NCBI RefSeq assembly: GCF_934630525.1
Contig: NZ_CAKTVX010000004.1
Coordinates: forward strand, 62,001 to 126,000
Direction: 5' to 3'
Source: an uncultured Slackia sp.
GTDB lineage: Bacteria > Actinomycetota > Coriobacteriia > Coriobacteriales > Eggerthellaceae
Length of the DNA: 64,000 bases
Within the stretch, counting starts at the first letter, position 1, and every line of letters begins with the position of its first letter. The translations under genes and the position numbers were made by a program. This document shows positions 48,205 to 57,683 of the stretch, one piece after another. Below the pieces are notes generated by a model. It was given only the letters and a program-made list of their open reading frames with translations. It did not search any database and was not told the DNA's origin.

Positions 48205-49122
48205 ATGAATTCAATGAATGAACAGCCGACGGAGCGCATGGCGAACGGTGGCGGAAACGGGAGCGGAAGTGCCCAGCCTTCGACGCGCTCGGCCGATGCG
48301 TCGCTTGAGGCGACGCGCGCCATCCCCGTGCGCCAGGCTGCTTCGTATTCCTCCGACCGGTCGTTTTCCTCGCAGCCAACGGTTGCCTCGTGTCCCGTTG
48401 TGCAGTCCGAGAAAACGGCGCGCATGAGCGCTCAGCCCGTAACTTGCGGCGAATACGTGCGCGATCCCTTCGAGCCAAGCACGCCGGATTCTGCGACCTT
48501 CCCGCAGCAGTCGTACGCCCCGGGCTCGACCGCCCCGGTCGCGACGCGCTATTCGGAAAGTTCCCGCGTAAAGAAAAAGCCGCCCCTTGCCGTGATTTTC
48601 GCCGGCGCTTTGGTGGCGTTGGCCGGCTGTGCGTTTGTGCTCTTCCATGCAAGCGACTCGACGGGTTCGGCCGTAACGCCCGGCGGAGGTGTCGCCCAGA
48701 CGGAGCGCAGCGAGGCGGAATCGGGCGAGTCGTCCTTCAAAACGCCAGGCGTGCAGCAGAATGCTGCGACGCTCACGGTTGATACGTCCGATTTGGCGGG
48801 CGAGAAGTGGTCGAACGCGAAGAAGATTCTTGAAGTGCGCGGTGCCGATGTTTCGTCCATCGTAGTGCTGACCGACGATGGCAAAGATGTGTGGGATGCG
48901 TCGAATTGGACGGTCGAGTCTATTGCGGTTGAAGATGGGGCGCTCACGGCCCATTTAGTGCATGACTCGGGTTCGGCTGTGGCAGACGCCGTGTCGGGCG
49001 CCTTGGAAAACGGGGCGACTGAAACAGCCGGAGGCGTGCTCGACGCCGCGGGCGAGGCCGTGAAATCGGCGGGCGAGACCGCTGCGGAAAAAGCGACTGA
49101 CTTTATCGGGTCGCTGTTCTAG
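48205..49122 (+). CDS. Single-pass membrane protein with disordered N-terminus, unknown
   Basis: The 305-residue product has a Ser/Ala/Pro-rich N-terminus of about 125 residues with no hydrophobic stretch. One membrane segment follows (PPLAVIFAGALVALAGCAFV). The external part contains a small alpha/beta-looking domain (KWSNAKKILEVRGADVSSIV, VWDASNWTVESIAVEDGALT). It ends in an amphipathic Ala/Gly/Glu-rich helix. The middle domain recalls PASTA-like or DUF-type wall domains only vaguely. A -10-like TAGGAT (48163-48168) and GGGGAG precede the ATG. Confidence 0.78.
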   Translation: MNSMNEQPTERMANGGGNGSGSAQPSTRSADASLEATRAIPVRQAASYSSDRSFSSQPTVASCPVVQSEKTARMSAQPVTCGEYVRDPFEPSTPDSATFPQQSYAPGSTAPVATRYSESSRVKKKPPLAVIFAGALVALAGCAFVLFHASDSTGSAVTPGGGVAQTERSEAESGESSFKTPGVQQNAATLTVDTSDLAGEKWSNAKKILEVRGADVSSIVVLTDDGKDVWDASNWTVESIAVEDGALTAHLVHDSGSAVADAVSGALENGATETAGGVLDAAGEAVKSAGETAAEKATDFIGSLF

Positions 49123-49251
49123 AGGCAATCGGGACGCAAGGGACCAATCGGGGATTGATAAGGGCGCCGTGGACGCGAGAGGGCGTGCGGGGTTTCCCGT
49201 CAGCGCCGCTTTCTTATATGATGGCGGCGTTTGAAGAAAGGACGAGCACTC

Positions 49252-50292
49252 ATGATTCGACTGAATAACGACTACTGCCATGGCGCGATCCCCGAAATTC
49301 TCGAGGCGTTGCAGGCGACGAATTCGGAAGCGTATGCGGGCTACGAGCTCGACGAATGGTGCGAGCGGGCTGGCGCGCTCATCAAGGAGGCGGCTGCGTG
49401 CCCCGATGCCGCGGTGCACTACATCGTAGGCGGAACGCAGGCCAACGTCGCGATCATCGCGCATGCGCTTCGCCCGTGGGAGAGCGTCGTGTGCGCCGAT
49501 TGCGGGCATATCAATGTTCACGAGACGGGCGCAACCGAGCATATCGGCCACAAATGCGAAACGGTTCCCGCGCGCGACGGCAAGCTTGCCGCTGCCGATT
49601 TGCGCGCCGTTGCCCAGGGCTATGCGGAAAGCCCCGTGCCCGAGCACGTCACGGTACCGCGCATGGCATACATCTCGTTCCCCTCTGAATCGGGCACGGT
49701 CTATTCGCTCGCAGAACTCGAAGCGCTGCGGGCGGTGTGCGACGAATTCGGCATGTACCTGTTCGTCGACGGCGCGCGTTTGGCCTATGGCCTCGCCGCG
49801 TCGGGCAACGACGTGACGCTGCCTGATATCGCGCGTCTTTCCGACGCCTTCTATATTGGTGGCACGAAATGCGGCGCGCTGTTTGGGGAGGCCATGGTTG
49901 TGGTGAACCCGGCGCTCCAGCCGTATTTCCGCAATTCCATGAAGCAGGCGGGCACGATGCTCGCTAAGGGCTGGCTTTTGGGCCTGCAGTTCACGAAGCT
50001 TTTCGAGGGCGGCCGTTATTTTGAAATCGGCAAAGTCGCGGTGGCCCAAGCTATGCGCATTAAGGCGGCGCTTGCCAAGCGCGGTTTGCTGGCCGAGCCT
50101 GACAGTCCCACGAATCAGCAGTTCGCCCTTGTCTCCGACGCTCAGCTCGCATCGCTTTGCGAGGCGTGCATTGTCGAATTCGAAGGCAAGGCGGCCGACA
50201 ATCGCAACATGGTTCGCTTCTGCACGAGCTGGAGCACGACCGACGCTGAAGTCGATGCCGTGGTTGCCGCAATCGAAGGCCTGCCGGAATAG
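49252..50292 (+). CDS. PLP-dependent beta-eliminating lyase / low-specificity threonine aldolase-like
   Basis: The 346-residue fold-type I PLP enzyme. Landmarks: N-terminal IRLNNDYCHGAIPEILEALQ, the phosphate-binding GGTQANVAII, the cofactor-ring residues HINVHETGATEHIGH, DGARLAYGLA with the conserved Asp, and the Schiff-base lysine in YIGGTKCGALFGE. Threonine aldolases make glycine and acetaldehyde. Relatives act on other beta-hydroxy or beta-substituted amino acids. ATG 49252 follows GAAAGGACGAGCACTC. It is a single gene with its own terminator. Confidence 0.9.
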   Translation: MIRLNNDYCHGAIPEILEALQATNSEAYAGYELDEWCERAGALIKEAAACPDAAVHYIVGGTQANVAIIAHALRPWESVVCADCGHINVHETGATEHIGHKCETVPARDGKLAAADLRAVAQGYAESPVPEHVTVPRMAYISFPSESGTVYSLAELEALRAVCDEFGMYLFVDGARLAYGLAASGNDVTLPDIARLSDAFYIGGTKCGALFGEAMVVVNPALQPYFRNSMKQAGTMLAKGWLLGLQFTKLFEGGRYFEIGKVAVAQAMRIKAALAKRGLLAEPDSPTNQQFALVSDAQLASLCEACIVEFEGKAADNRNMVRFCTSWSTTDAEVDAVVAAIEGLPE

Positions 50293-50328
50293 CGCCGGCC
50301 GCGTAGCATTTCTATCTCCATGAATCAT

Positions 50329-50363
50329 CGAGGGAATCTTGAACGATTCCCTCGCTTTGTTTT
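50329..50363 (+). terminator. Terminator after the aldolase-like gene
   Basis: CGAGGGAATC (50329-50338) pairs exactly with GATTCCCTCG (50345-50354), followed by CTTTGTTTTT. Confidence 0.9.
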
Positions 50364-50563
50364 TCCGTGCATCGTAAAATAGTTCAGTTAAGCAACAAAC
50401 GTGTAACAACGCCTGTCGAGCGAGGTCCTAACATGGTGCTTCGATAAAATCGACAGACTGAAAATTGGGGTTCTGCGACTTGTCGCGGAACGTGGGCGAG
50501 CGCCGCCGGCAAAGGCGCCGCGCGATCGCCATAGACCGACTGAATGACTTAAAGGAGATGCGC

Positions 50564-53500
50564 GTGCACAACGTATTCCGCGTGCTTATGCGCGATTTGA
50601 AACGAATCGCGAAAGCCCCGGCAAGCTGGGTTGTCATCCTCGTGCTCATTACCTTGCCGTCGTTGTATACGTGGTTCAACGTGGTGGGTTTCTGGAATCC
50701 GTACAACAACACCGGCGCGCTGAAGGTGTGCGTCGTCAACGAAGATGCGGGCGCGCACAACGATTTGCTCGGCGACTTGCAGCTGGGCGACCAAATCGTG
50801 GACCAGCTGCACGAAAATACGCAGCTGGGCTGGGAGTTTACCGATTACGATGACGCCATGGCGAAAATATCGTCGGGCGAGGCGTATGCGGCGTTCGTTA
50901 TTCCCAGCGATTTCAGCGAAGACATGACCACGCTGCTTACGGGCGAGTTCCAGCGGCCTCATCTGGAATACTACGTGAACGAAAAGCTCAATCCCGTGGC
51001 GCCGAAAATCACCGACACGGGCGCTTCGACCCTCGACAACACGATCAACGACACGTTTGTTTCCACTGTTTCGTCGGTTGTCGCCGGAACGCTCAACGAT
51101 AAAATCGCCGAATCACAGGAGTCGTTCGACGCATCGAAGGCGAAGGTCTCGGCTCAAATCGACAAAGTGGACGCAAATCTATCCGATGCGCGTGAGAGCG
51201 TAAGCGGCCTTTCGACCGCGTCGAGCGACGCCATTGCCCAGGCGAATAGCGCGAAGGCCTCGCTTTCCGACGCCCGCCGCGAAATTGGCGATATGGCGCT
51301 GGCGCTCTCGCAAGCTTCGGCTCTTGCGGGCACGTTGAATACCGAGCTCGTGAGCTTCTCGGGCAGCATGTCGACCGCGATCAGCGGCGGCCTTTCCCTT
51401 GTTTCGGTCGCTTCTACGCAGGCGAATGCCGTGGTGGGCGATGCCGCAACGGGCATCCAGTCGGCGCAGGGCGACGTGGAATATGCGACGAGCGTTGCCC
51501 AGAATGTCGTCGACGGCAACAAGGAAATCATTTCCTATTTGCAAACTGTGGCCGACGACGCCCATCTTACTCAAGACCAGCGCGATGCCGTTAACGCGGC
51601 CATCGTCACGCTGTCGCAGGGCAATGCCAACGCCGAAGCCAATCTCAAATCGCTGAACGCGCTTTCCGCAAGCGCCTCGAGCACGGCTGGGTCCATTGCC
51701 AATGCGTCGAGCACGGTGAATGATGCGGTGCAGAAATCGGTCGACAACGGTCGCGCATACAATGACGACCTGTCGAAAAATACTATTCCCGCTGTAAGCC
51801 AGGGTCTCTCGGGCCTTGCGAGCACCGCGGGTTCGCTTTCGGGCACGGTCGCCCGTCAGACGTCGCTCATTGACCAAACGTCGCTCGTGCTCGACCAGCT
51901 CATCTCAACGCTTAACACAACGGTTGATGCGCTTGGCCAAACCGACGCGCTGCTTGCCGATGTGCAAGGCGATATCGACACCGTGCGAACCGACGTGGTG
52001 GCGCTCGGCACGTCGGGCGCCCTTGCGGAGCTGTTCGGCGAAGACGGCACGCTTGACGTAAACAAAATCGCCGACTTCATGCAGTCGCCCACGCAGCTCG
52101 AAACCGAGCAGCTCTATCCGCTTAACGCATATGGCTCGGCCATGTCCCCGCTGTTTATCAACCTCACGCTGTGGATCGGTGTGTTCATGCTCATGGTCAT
52201 TATGCATATCGAGGTCGACGATGAGGAGATTCGCAATCTCACCATCGCGCAGCGTTTCTTGGGTCGCGGCATTCTGTTCGCCGTCATGGTTTCGCTGCAG
52301 GCCATCGTGTGCGTGACGGGCTGCCTGCTCCTTGGCGTGCAGGCCGAAAACGTCGCCGCGCTCTATATAACAGCGGTCGCGTGCTCGCTTACCTACCTGG
52401 CGATTCAATACACGCTTTCGACCACGCTGCAGCATGTGGGCAAGGGCCTGTGCGTCATTTTGGTGTTTGTGCAAATCCCGGGCGCTACGGGCTTGTATCC
52501 GGTCGAACTCACCACGAGCTTCTTCCAGGCGGTGTATCCGATCTTCCCGTTCACGTATGGCATCAACGCCATGCGCGAATGCATTTGCGGCTTCTACGGA
52601 AACATGTGGCTTGGCTTCATGGGCGTGCTTGCGCTGTTCTTCGCAGTTTTCCTGCTCATCGGCACATTTGCGCGCCCCTTCCTCACGAACCTCAATCGCA
52701 TGTTCGCCAAGCAGCTCGCAGAAAGCGACATCGTGAACTGCGAGGAAGTGCAATTGCCCGAACGCCGTTACAGGGCGGCTCAAATTGTGCGCGCCATGAG
52801 CAACCACGAAGAATTCCGCGCCTACCTGCTAGAGCATTCCACGCGATTCATGAAGCTTTACCCGAAATTGAAGCATGGCGCATATGCGCTGGGCGTGGTC
52901 GTCCCCGTTTTGTTCACGGCCTCGATGGCTTTGTGGAGCCCGGGCAAGAAGGTCGTGGTGCTCACAGTGTGGCTGCTGTGGCTCATTGCCGTCGTCGCGT
53001 TCCTTATCATCGTTGAGCATATGAAAGACAGCCTTGAGCGCCAAATCGCGCTGAACGCGATGAGCGACGAAGAGCTGCGCACGCTGTTCGCTGCGCGCAA
53101 CAGCCTCGAGCATGATCCTTGCATTCAGGGCGGCGAGCCTGCCGTCGGCTATGCTTCGTCGGTTGCCGTGGGTCCCGAAAGCGCGCATGTGCGCGTACCT
53201 GTCGTGCCCGTTGCAGAGCTGGTGCCGGAACCTCTTCTTAACACGAATGGCGAAAGCGGCTCTTCGGACGCGTCGATGGATGCGCCTTCGTCGGCTCGTT
53301 CGCTCGCGGGCGACGATTCCTCTTTGGCCGAGAGCGCGCCTGAATGCGCAAGAGAAGAATCCGCCGAGCCCGCGTTCGCGCCCGCTGAGGGCAATCGCGG
53401 TGCGGAAGACGGGCAGGCGCGAATCGCCGATTTTCCGAATGCGTTTGCGGGCGCCTTCGGTGCCGTGGAAAGCGAATACGACAAACCCGTCGACGGCTTC

Positions 53501-53581
53501 AATGAGCCGGCTGACGATTTCGACATGGGTGACGATGCGCCCGAAGGCTCGCGCGGCGTGAAAGGGGGCGATGCACGATGA
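50564..53581 (+). CDS. YhgE/Pip family membrane protein 1, with acidic C-terminal tail
   Basis: The 1005-residue protein has the YhgE/Pip layout: one N-terminal membrane segment (ASWVVILVLITLPSLYTWFN), a long external region with coiled-coil character (DASKAKVSAQIDKVDANLSD), then about six membrane segments from residue 525 on. Unusually, a further two-span hairpin (VVPVLFTASMALWSP...) and an acidic, disordered tail of about 180 residues follow. Family members act as phage receptors or type VII secretion accessories (EsaA-like). GTG 50564 is preferred because AAAGGAG abuts the ATG at 50558. Its stop overlaps the next gene (ATGA). Confidence 0.86.
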   Translation: MHNVFRVLMRDLKRIAKAPASWVVILVLITLPSLYTWFNVVGFWNPYNNTGALKVCVVNEDAGAHNDLLGDLQLGDQIVDQLHENTQLGWEFTDYDDAMAKISSGEAYAAFVIPSDFSEDMTTLLTGEFQRPHLEYYVNEKLNPVAPKITDTGASTLDNTINDTFVSTVSSVVAGTLNDKIAESQESFDASKAKVSAQIDKVDANLSDARESVSGLSTASSDAIAQANSAKASLSDARREIGDMALALSQASALAGTLNTELVSFSGSMSTAISGGLSLVSVASTQANAVVGDAATGIQSAQGDVEYATSVAQNVVDGNKEIISYLQTVADDAHLTQDQRDAVNAAIVTLSQGNANAEANLKSLNALSASASSTAGSIANASSTVNDAVQKSVDNGRAYNDDLSKNTIPAVSQGLSGLASTAGSLSGTVARQTSLIDQTSLVLDQLISTLNTTVDALGQTDALLADVQGDIDTVRTDVVALGTSGALAELFGEDGTLDVNKIADFMQSPTQLETEQLYPLNAYGSAMSPLFINLTLWIGVFMLMVIMHIEVDDEEIRNLTIAQRFLGRGILFAVMVSLQAIVCVTGCLLLGVQAENVAALYITAVACSLTYLAIQYTLSTTLQHVGKGLCVILVFVQIPGATGLYPVELTTSFFQAVYPIFPFTYGINAMRECICGFYGNMWLGFMGVLALFFAVFLLIGTFARPFLTNLNRMFAKQLAESDIVNCEEVQLPERRYRAAQIVRAMSNHEEFRAYLLEHSTRFMKLYPKLKHGAYALGVVVPVLFTASMALWSPGKKVVVLTVWLLWLIAVVAFLIIVEHMKDSLERQIALNAMSDEELRTLFAARNSLEHDPCIQGGEPAVGYASSVAVGPESAHVRVPVVPVAELVPEPLLNTNGESGSSDASMDAPSSARSLAGDDSSLAESAPECAREESAEPAFAPAEGNRGAEDGQARIADFPNAFAGAFGAVESEYDKPVDGFNEPADDFDMGDDAPEGSRGVKGGDAR

Positions 53582-55761
53582 AGAAGATTTGGCAGCTGTT
53601 TGTGGGCGATTTGAAGCGCCTGCGCTCGAACGTGGTTACGGGCATCATCGTGCTGGGCCTCATCGCTCTGCCATCGATTTTCTCGTGGTACAACATGATT
53701 GCCGCGTGGGATGTTTTTGGCAATACGGGCAACCTGAAAATCGCCGTGGCGAGCGTTGACGAGGGCTATGAAAGCGACCTCATCCCCGTGAAAATCAACG
53801 TTGGCGAGCAAGTGATTTCAGCGCTTCGGGCGAACGACCAAATCAAGTGGGTCTTCACCGATAAGGAAGATGCCATCGACGGCGCCAAATCGGGCAAATA
53901 CTATGCGGCGGTGGTGATTCCCGAAAGTTTCAGCCGCGACATGATGACGTTTTATTCCGATGATGCGCAGCACGCGAAAATCATCTACTACTCCAACGAG
54001 AAGAAAAACGCCATTTCGCCAAAGGTGACCGACCAAGGCGCTGATGCCATTTCGGTGCAGGTGAACCAGGTGTTCACCCAAACGCTTTCCGACACGGCGC
54101 TGAGCTTGGCACAGGGGCTTGTGACCTACGCCGACAACGCCGACGTCGATGGCCATATTGGCGATTTGGCCAACCACGTGGGGTCGCTTTCGTCCCAAAT
54201 GACGAAGGCGTCTTCGGTGCTGCGCACGTATTCCACGGTGCTCACGTCTTCGCAGGACCTCATTACGAGCTCTGCGGGCCTTCTGTCTTCGGCGAAGGGG
54301 TCGGCGGAAGAAGTCGCCGGCCAGGTAGGCGATGCGAAGGCGTCGGCCACGACGATCGTCGATGCCATGGACGCCTCGACCGATTCGCTCGCCAGCGCGA
54401 TTGATGCGAGCGTGGCGAGCTTCGACGGCGTGTCGGCTGCGGTAGACGACGCGTTCGCGACGGCGCACGATGGCCGCGAAACGGTCTCGCAGTCACTCAT
54501 CACGAACGCCGACGGCTTGGCCGATCAGGCGGCGAACTACGCCCAGCTGGCCGATTCCCTCGACGCACTCGCCAAAGACATGCCCGATGGCAGCTCTGTT
54601 GAGCTTACGCAAATGGCGAGCACCCTGCGCGCTGTGAGCACGACCATGGAACGCCTCTCTCGTCAGCTCGGCACCACGGCGGGCGATTTGGAATACGGCA
54701 TTTCTGGTGCCGAGGTTGCGCGCAACGACATCGACGCGCAAATCGCCGAGGCCAAACAGCAGGTGCAAGACGCGAAGAATCAGTACAACAACGATGTGAA
54801 ACCGCATCTCGACAACCTCGTGGGCGCGGTGACCGACGCGACGTCGCTGCTTTCGTCGAGCGCTTCGAAGCTTGACGATGCGGCGGGCGCGCTTACGGGT
54901 TCGGCTGGCGCGGTTTCCGAAAAGCTCGGCGATGCGAAGTCGAAACTCGACAGCTCCGCCGACGAGCTCGACGAATCGGCCAAGAAGCTCGATGATTTGT
55001 CGACGAATATGAAGGACGCGCTTGCAAACGGCGATACCGAGCTGCTTCGCGAAGTGCTCGGCAGCGATGCAAGTGAGCTCGCTACGGCGATATCGGCGCC
55101 CGTCGAGCTCGACCGCCACGCGTTGTTCCCCGTCGAGAATTTCGGCTCGGCCATGTCTCCGCTCTATACCACGCTTGCGTTGTGGATTGGCGCGCTGCTC
55201 ATCATGGTCACCATCCGACCCACTCCCTCGCGCCGTATCGAAGAAGAACTCGGGGGCATTTCGCTTCCGCAGCAATTCTTGGGGCGTTTTGGCATCGTGT
55301 CGCTTCTCTCGCTTGCTCAGAGCACCGTGCTTGCGCTTGGCAATATGTTCTTCTTGGGTGTGCAGGTCGAAAACCCGCTGTTGTACTTGCTTGTATATTG
55401 GATTGGCGGCCAAGTTTTCGCGTTCATCATTTACACGCTCGTGGTGTCGTTCGCGAATTTGGGCAAGGCCATCGCGGTCATTCTTCTTATCGTGCAGGTT
55501 GCGGGCGGCGGCGGCGCGTATCCGCTGGCCATTTTGCCGCAATTCTTCCAAGATGTGAGCGTATGGTTGCCGGCTACGCATGTGATCAATGCCATGCGCG
55601 CGGCGATGTTCGGCGTGTATCAGGGCGATTTCTGGATAGAAATCGGGTGCGTGCTACTCTACATGGTGCCGTTCGCGCTGCTCGGTTTGGTGCTGCGCAA
55701 TCCCACCATGAAGTTTGTTAACTGGTTCGTGGAGCAAGTGGAGAAGTCGAAAGTCGTATAG
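53578..55761 (+). CDS. YhgE/Pip family membrane protein 2
   Basis: The 727-residue paralogue of the preceding gene. It has an N-terminal membrane segment (VVTGIIVLGLIALPSIFSWY), a large external coiled-coil region (LSSSASKLDDAAGALTGSAG, KLDSSADELDESAKKLDD) and a C-terminal six-span membrane domain resembling ABC-2 permeases (FGSAMSPLYTTLALWIGALL, AILPQFFQDVSVWLPATHVI). It overlaps gene 1 by four bases, so the two products are made together and probably form one complex. No type VII secretion ATPase is nearby. Confidence 0.9.
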   Translation: MKKIWQLFVGDLKRLRSNVVTGIIVLGLIALPSIFSWYNMIAAWDVFGNTGNLKIAVASVDEGYESDLIPVKINVGEQVISALRANDQIKWVFTDKEDAIDGAKSGKYYAAVVIPESFSRDMMTFYSDDAQHAKIIYYSNEKKNAISPKVTDQGADAISVQVNQVFTQTLSDTALSLAQGLVTYADNADVDGHIGDLANHVGSLSSQMTKASSVLRTYSTVLTSSQDLITSSAGLLSSAKGSAEEVAGQVGDAKASATTIVDAMDASTDSLASAIDASVASFDGVSAAVDDAFATAHDGRETVSQSLITNADGLADQAANYAQLADSLDALAKDMPDGSSVELTQMASTLRAVSTTMERLSRQLGTTAGDLEYGISGAEVARNDIDAQIAEAKQQVQDAKNQYNNDVKPHLDNLVGAVTDATSLLSSSASKLDDAAGALTGSAGAVSEKLGDAKSKLDSSADELDESAKKLDDLSTNMKDALANGDTELLREVLGSDASELATAISAPVELDRHALFPVENFGSAMSPLYTTLALWIGALLIMVTIRPTPSRRIEEELGGISLPQQFLGRFGIVSLLSLAQSTVLALGNMFFLGVQVENPLLYLLVYWIGGQVFAFIIYTLVVSFANLGKAIAVILLIVQVAGGGGAYPLAILPQFFQDVSVWLPATHVINAMRAAMFGVYQGDFWIEIGCVLLYMVPFALLGLVLRNPTMKFVNWFVEQVEKSKVV

Positions 55762-55769
55762 CGAATCGG

Positions 55770-55799
55770 GAGGGGCTCCGGCCCCTCTCGCTGTCTTTT
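55770..55799 (+). terminator. Probable terminator after the YhgE pair
   Basis: GAGGGGC (55770-55776) pairs with GCCCCTC (55781-55787), then TCGCTGTCTTTT. Moderate. Confidence 0.6.
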
Positions 55800-55833
55800 G
55801 TGTGGCTCGCGTTGTGCGTGGCGCGCAACGCGG

Positions 55834-55839
55834 TAGTAT
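55834..55839 (+). promoter_or_regulatory. -10 placed for a leaderless MFS start
   Basis: TAGTAT is followed by seven bases (TGCGCGC) and then ATG 55847. No ribosome binding site is present between them. Confidence 0.55.
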
Positions 55840-55846
55840 TGCGCGC

Positions 55847-57277
55847 ATGAATAAGAGCGAGAACATCCAAACGAATCGGGCGGAAGGCGGCGGTCTGCCG
55901 CCTCGACAACGTCATATGGTGCTCGGCATTATGATGGCGGGTACTACGACGGCGTGCATTTCCCAGTCGATGATGATTGCGGCACTGCCTACCATCATGC
56001 AGGAGTTTTTGGTTGGAGCGGGTTTGGCCCAGCTCATTACCACGGCCTACATTTTCACGCTCGGGTTGTTTTCCGCCATGAGCGCCTATCTCGTGAGCAA
56101 ATTCGATGCGCGACGCCTGTTCTTTATCGCCATGGTCGGTTTTATCGTGGGATGCTGCGCTTCGCTTTTCGCGACGAATTATCCGGTGCTGCTCGCATCT
56201 CGCCTGGTGCAGGCGATTGGTGCGGGCATTTTGCTTCCGCTTATTCAAGTGGTGGCGCTTTCGGTATATCCCAAAAGCCAATACGGCAAGGCTATGGGCA
56301 TTGTGGGGCTCATTATCGGGTTCGCGCCCGCAATCGGCCCGGCAATCTCGGGCTTCATCGTCGATGCGTGGGGGTGGCGAGCGGTGTTCGTCGCGCTTGG
56401 TGTGGTCTCTGTCGCGGTGACGCTGCTTGCGATTCCGTTTTTGCCGAATGTGATGCGCAGGCCCGCAACGCATCAGCACTTCGATACGCCTTCCGCGGTG
56501 CTGTTCTCGTTCGGAGCGATATGCCTGCTTGTTGCGACGGCGTGCATCGAACAATCGGGGCAGGGCGTGGTGGCTGCGGCGAGCATCGCGTTGGGCGCTG
56601 TGCTCCTGTTCGCGTTCGCTCGTCGACAACTGAAGATTCCGAATCCGCTTCTCAAGCTTTCGTGCTTTGCGAATCGTCAATTCACGGTTGGGCTTGTGCT
56701 CGTGCTGCTCGGCAATCTGTCGTTTATGGCGGCTTCCATCATGGTTCCGCTGTTCGTGCAAGATGTGCAAGGCGCTTCGGCGGCCGTTTCGGGCCTGGTT
56801 ATTCTGCCCGGTGCGGTGTTGTTGGGCTTTTTGAACCCCATAACGGGTCGCCTGCTCGATTCGCGCGGGCCGTGGCCGCTGCTTATTGCGGGTTGCGCTT
56901 TGCTGCTGGCCGGGACGCTGGCGTTTGTCGCATGCGATGCGGAAACGCCGCTTTGGGTGGTTACGGTGCTCTATGGCGTGCGCATCTGCGGCGTCGCATG
57001 CCTGCAAATGCCCATGACGGCCTACGCGAGCAAGCAGTTATCGGGTGATGACGTCGCGCAGGGCACGGCGATCATCACGTCGATTCGCCAGATTTCAAGC
57101 GCGCTGCTTTCTTCGGTGCTCATCGGGATCATGGCGCTCGCTTCGAGCGGCGATTTGGGCATCGATGCGCACGGCTTCGGCGTGGCGTTCAGCATTCTTG
57201 CAGCGTTGACTATTGTGGGGTTTGTTTTCGGCGCGGTATTCCTGCCGAAACGGAGGAAAGCGAGCGGGCGACGCTAA
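55847..57277 (+). CDS. MFS transporter, DHA2 (EmrB/QacA-like, about 14 segments)
   Basis: The 476-residue proton-coupled exporter. Family features: motif C-like GFAPAIGPAISGFIVD, NPLLKLSCFANRQF between the halves and QGTAIITSIRQISSALLSSV near the end. About 13-14 hydrophobic segments fit DHA2 drug exporters, though the substrate is unknown and no regulator adjoins. The start ATG 55847 lies seven bases after a -10 (TAGTAT) and lacks a ribosome binding site, so it is probably leaderless. The frame is open upstream to 55715, overlapping the previous gene. Confidence 0.9.
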   Translation: MNKSENIQTNRAEGGGLPPRQRHMVLGIMMAGTTTACISQSMMIAALPTIMQEFLVGAGLAQLITTAYIFTLGLFSAMSAYLVSKFDARRLFFIAMVGFIVGCCASLFATNYPVLLASRLVQAIGAGILLPLIQVVALSVYPKSQYGKAMGIVGLIIGFAPAIGPAISGFIVDAWGWRAVFVALGVVSVAVTLLAIPFLPNVMRRPATHQHFDTPSAVLFSFGAICLLVATACIEQSGQGVVAAASIALGAVLLFAFARRQLKIPNPLLKLSCFANRQFTVGLVLVLLGNLSFMAASIMVPLFVQDVQGASAAVSGLVILPGAVLLGFLNPITGRLLDSRGPWPLLIAGCALLLAGTLAFVACDAETPLWVVTVLYGVRICGVACLQMPMTAYASKQLSGDDVAQGTAIITSIRQISSALLSSVLIGIMALASSGDLGIDAHGFGVAFSILAALTIVGFVFGAVFLPKRRKASGRR

Positions 57278-57309
57278 GGGATGATTGCGATTATCGTCTT
57301 CGGGCTGCC

Positions 57310-57474
57310 TTGCATGCTTGCGCTCTGTCTATTTGCGTTTCGCATGCCAGCGCTTTGCTTGCCTGCGCTTTGCGTGCCTGCGTTCTGTGCGTTTTCGTTT
57401 CGTGTGCTTGCGCGCTGCGTGCTTGCACTTTGCATGCGTTCGCTTCGGTGCCTGCGTTTCGCATGCCGGCGTCT
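57310..57474. repeat. 15-bp degenerate minisatellite, 11 units
   Basis: Eleven consecutive 15-base units, with a consensus near TTGCGTGCCTGCGCT, run without a single phase shift. The unit length is a multiple of three, so every frame reads pentapeptides (for example NAGTQ SAGKQ SAGMR on minus, CLPAL CVPAF on plus). I do not see a supportable gene. The strongest plus frame (57281-57649) starts right against its only purine stretch. Confidence 0.8.
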
Positions 57475-57477
57475 TCG

Positions 57478-57644
57478 TTTGTCCAAAACGGGCCGCGAAT
57501 GTGGCATTGTTAGGCCTAATGTGTGCGGAAAACGACCAAAGGAAGTTCTTTCTCGCAAGAAATGCCTGGTCAAGACGTTGTGCTATTTCAACATGAAAAA
57601 GCCGTCCGTAATTTCGACCACATTCGAAGCTCGTTTTGAACAAA
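57478..57644. repeat. Inverted-arm element Q2 (arms 57478-57504 and 57618-57644)
   Basis: Arms match at 23 of 27 positions when one is reversed. The left arm contains GCGAATGTGG and the right arm CCACATTCG. The interior has CCTGGTCAAGACGTTGTGC, shared in part with Q3. On minus, GACCA...TGGTC followed by GTTTTCC may act as terminator for the LuxR gene. Between converging genes. Confidence 0.75.
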
Positions 57645-57683
57645 ATTGAAGTGGACTGCGTGCCCGCCGAAACGGTTGCGGTT

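Noticed and set aside
57281..57649. Frames over the 15-bp minisatellite as real pentapeptide-repeat proteins
   Set aside because: No start has a spaced ribosome binding site, several frames are equally open because of the repeat, and the frames run into Q2.
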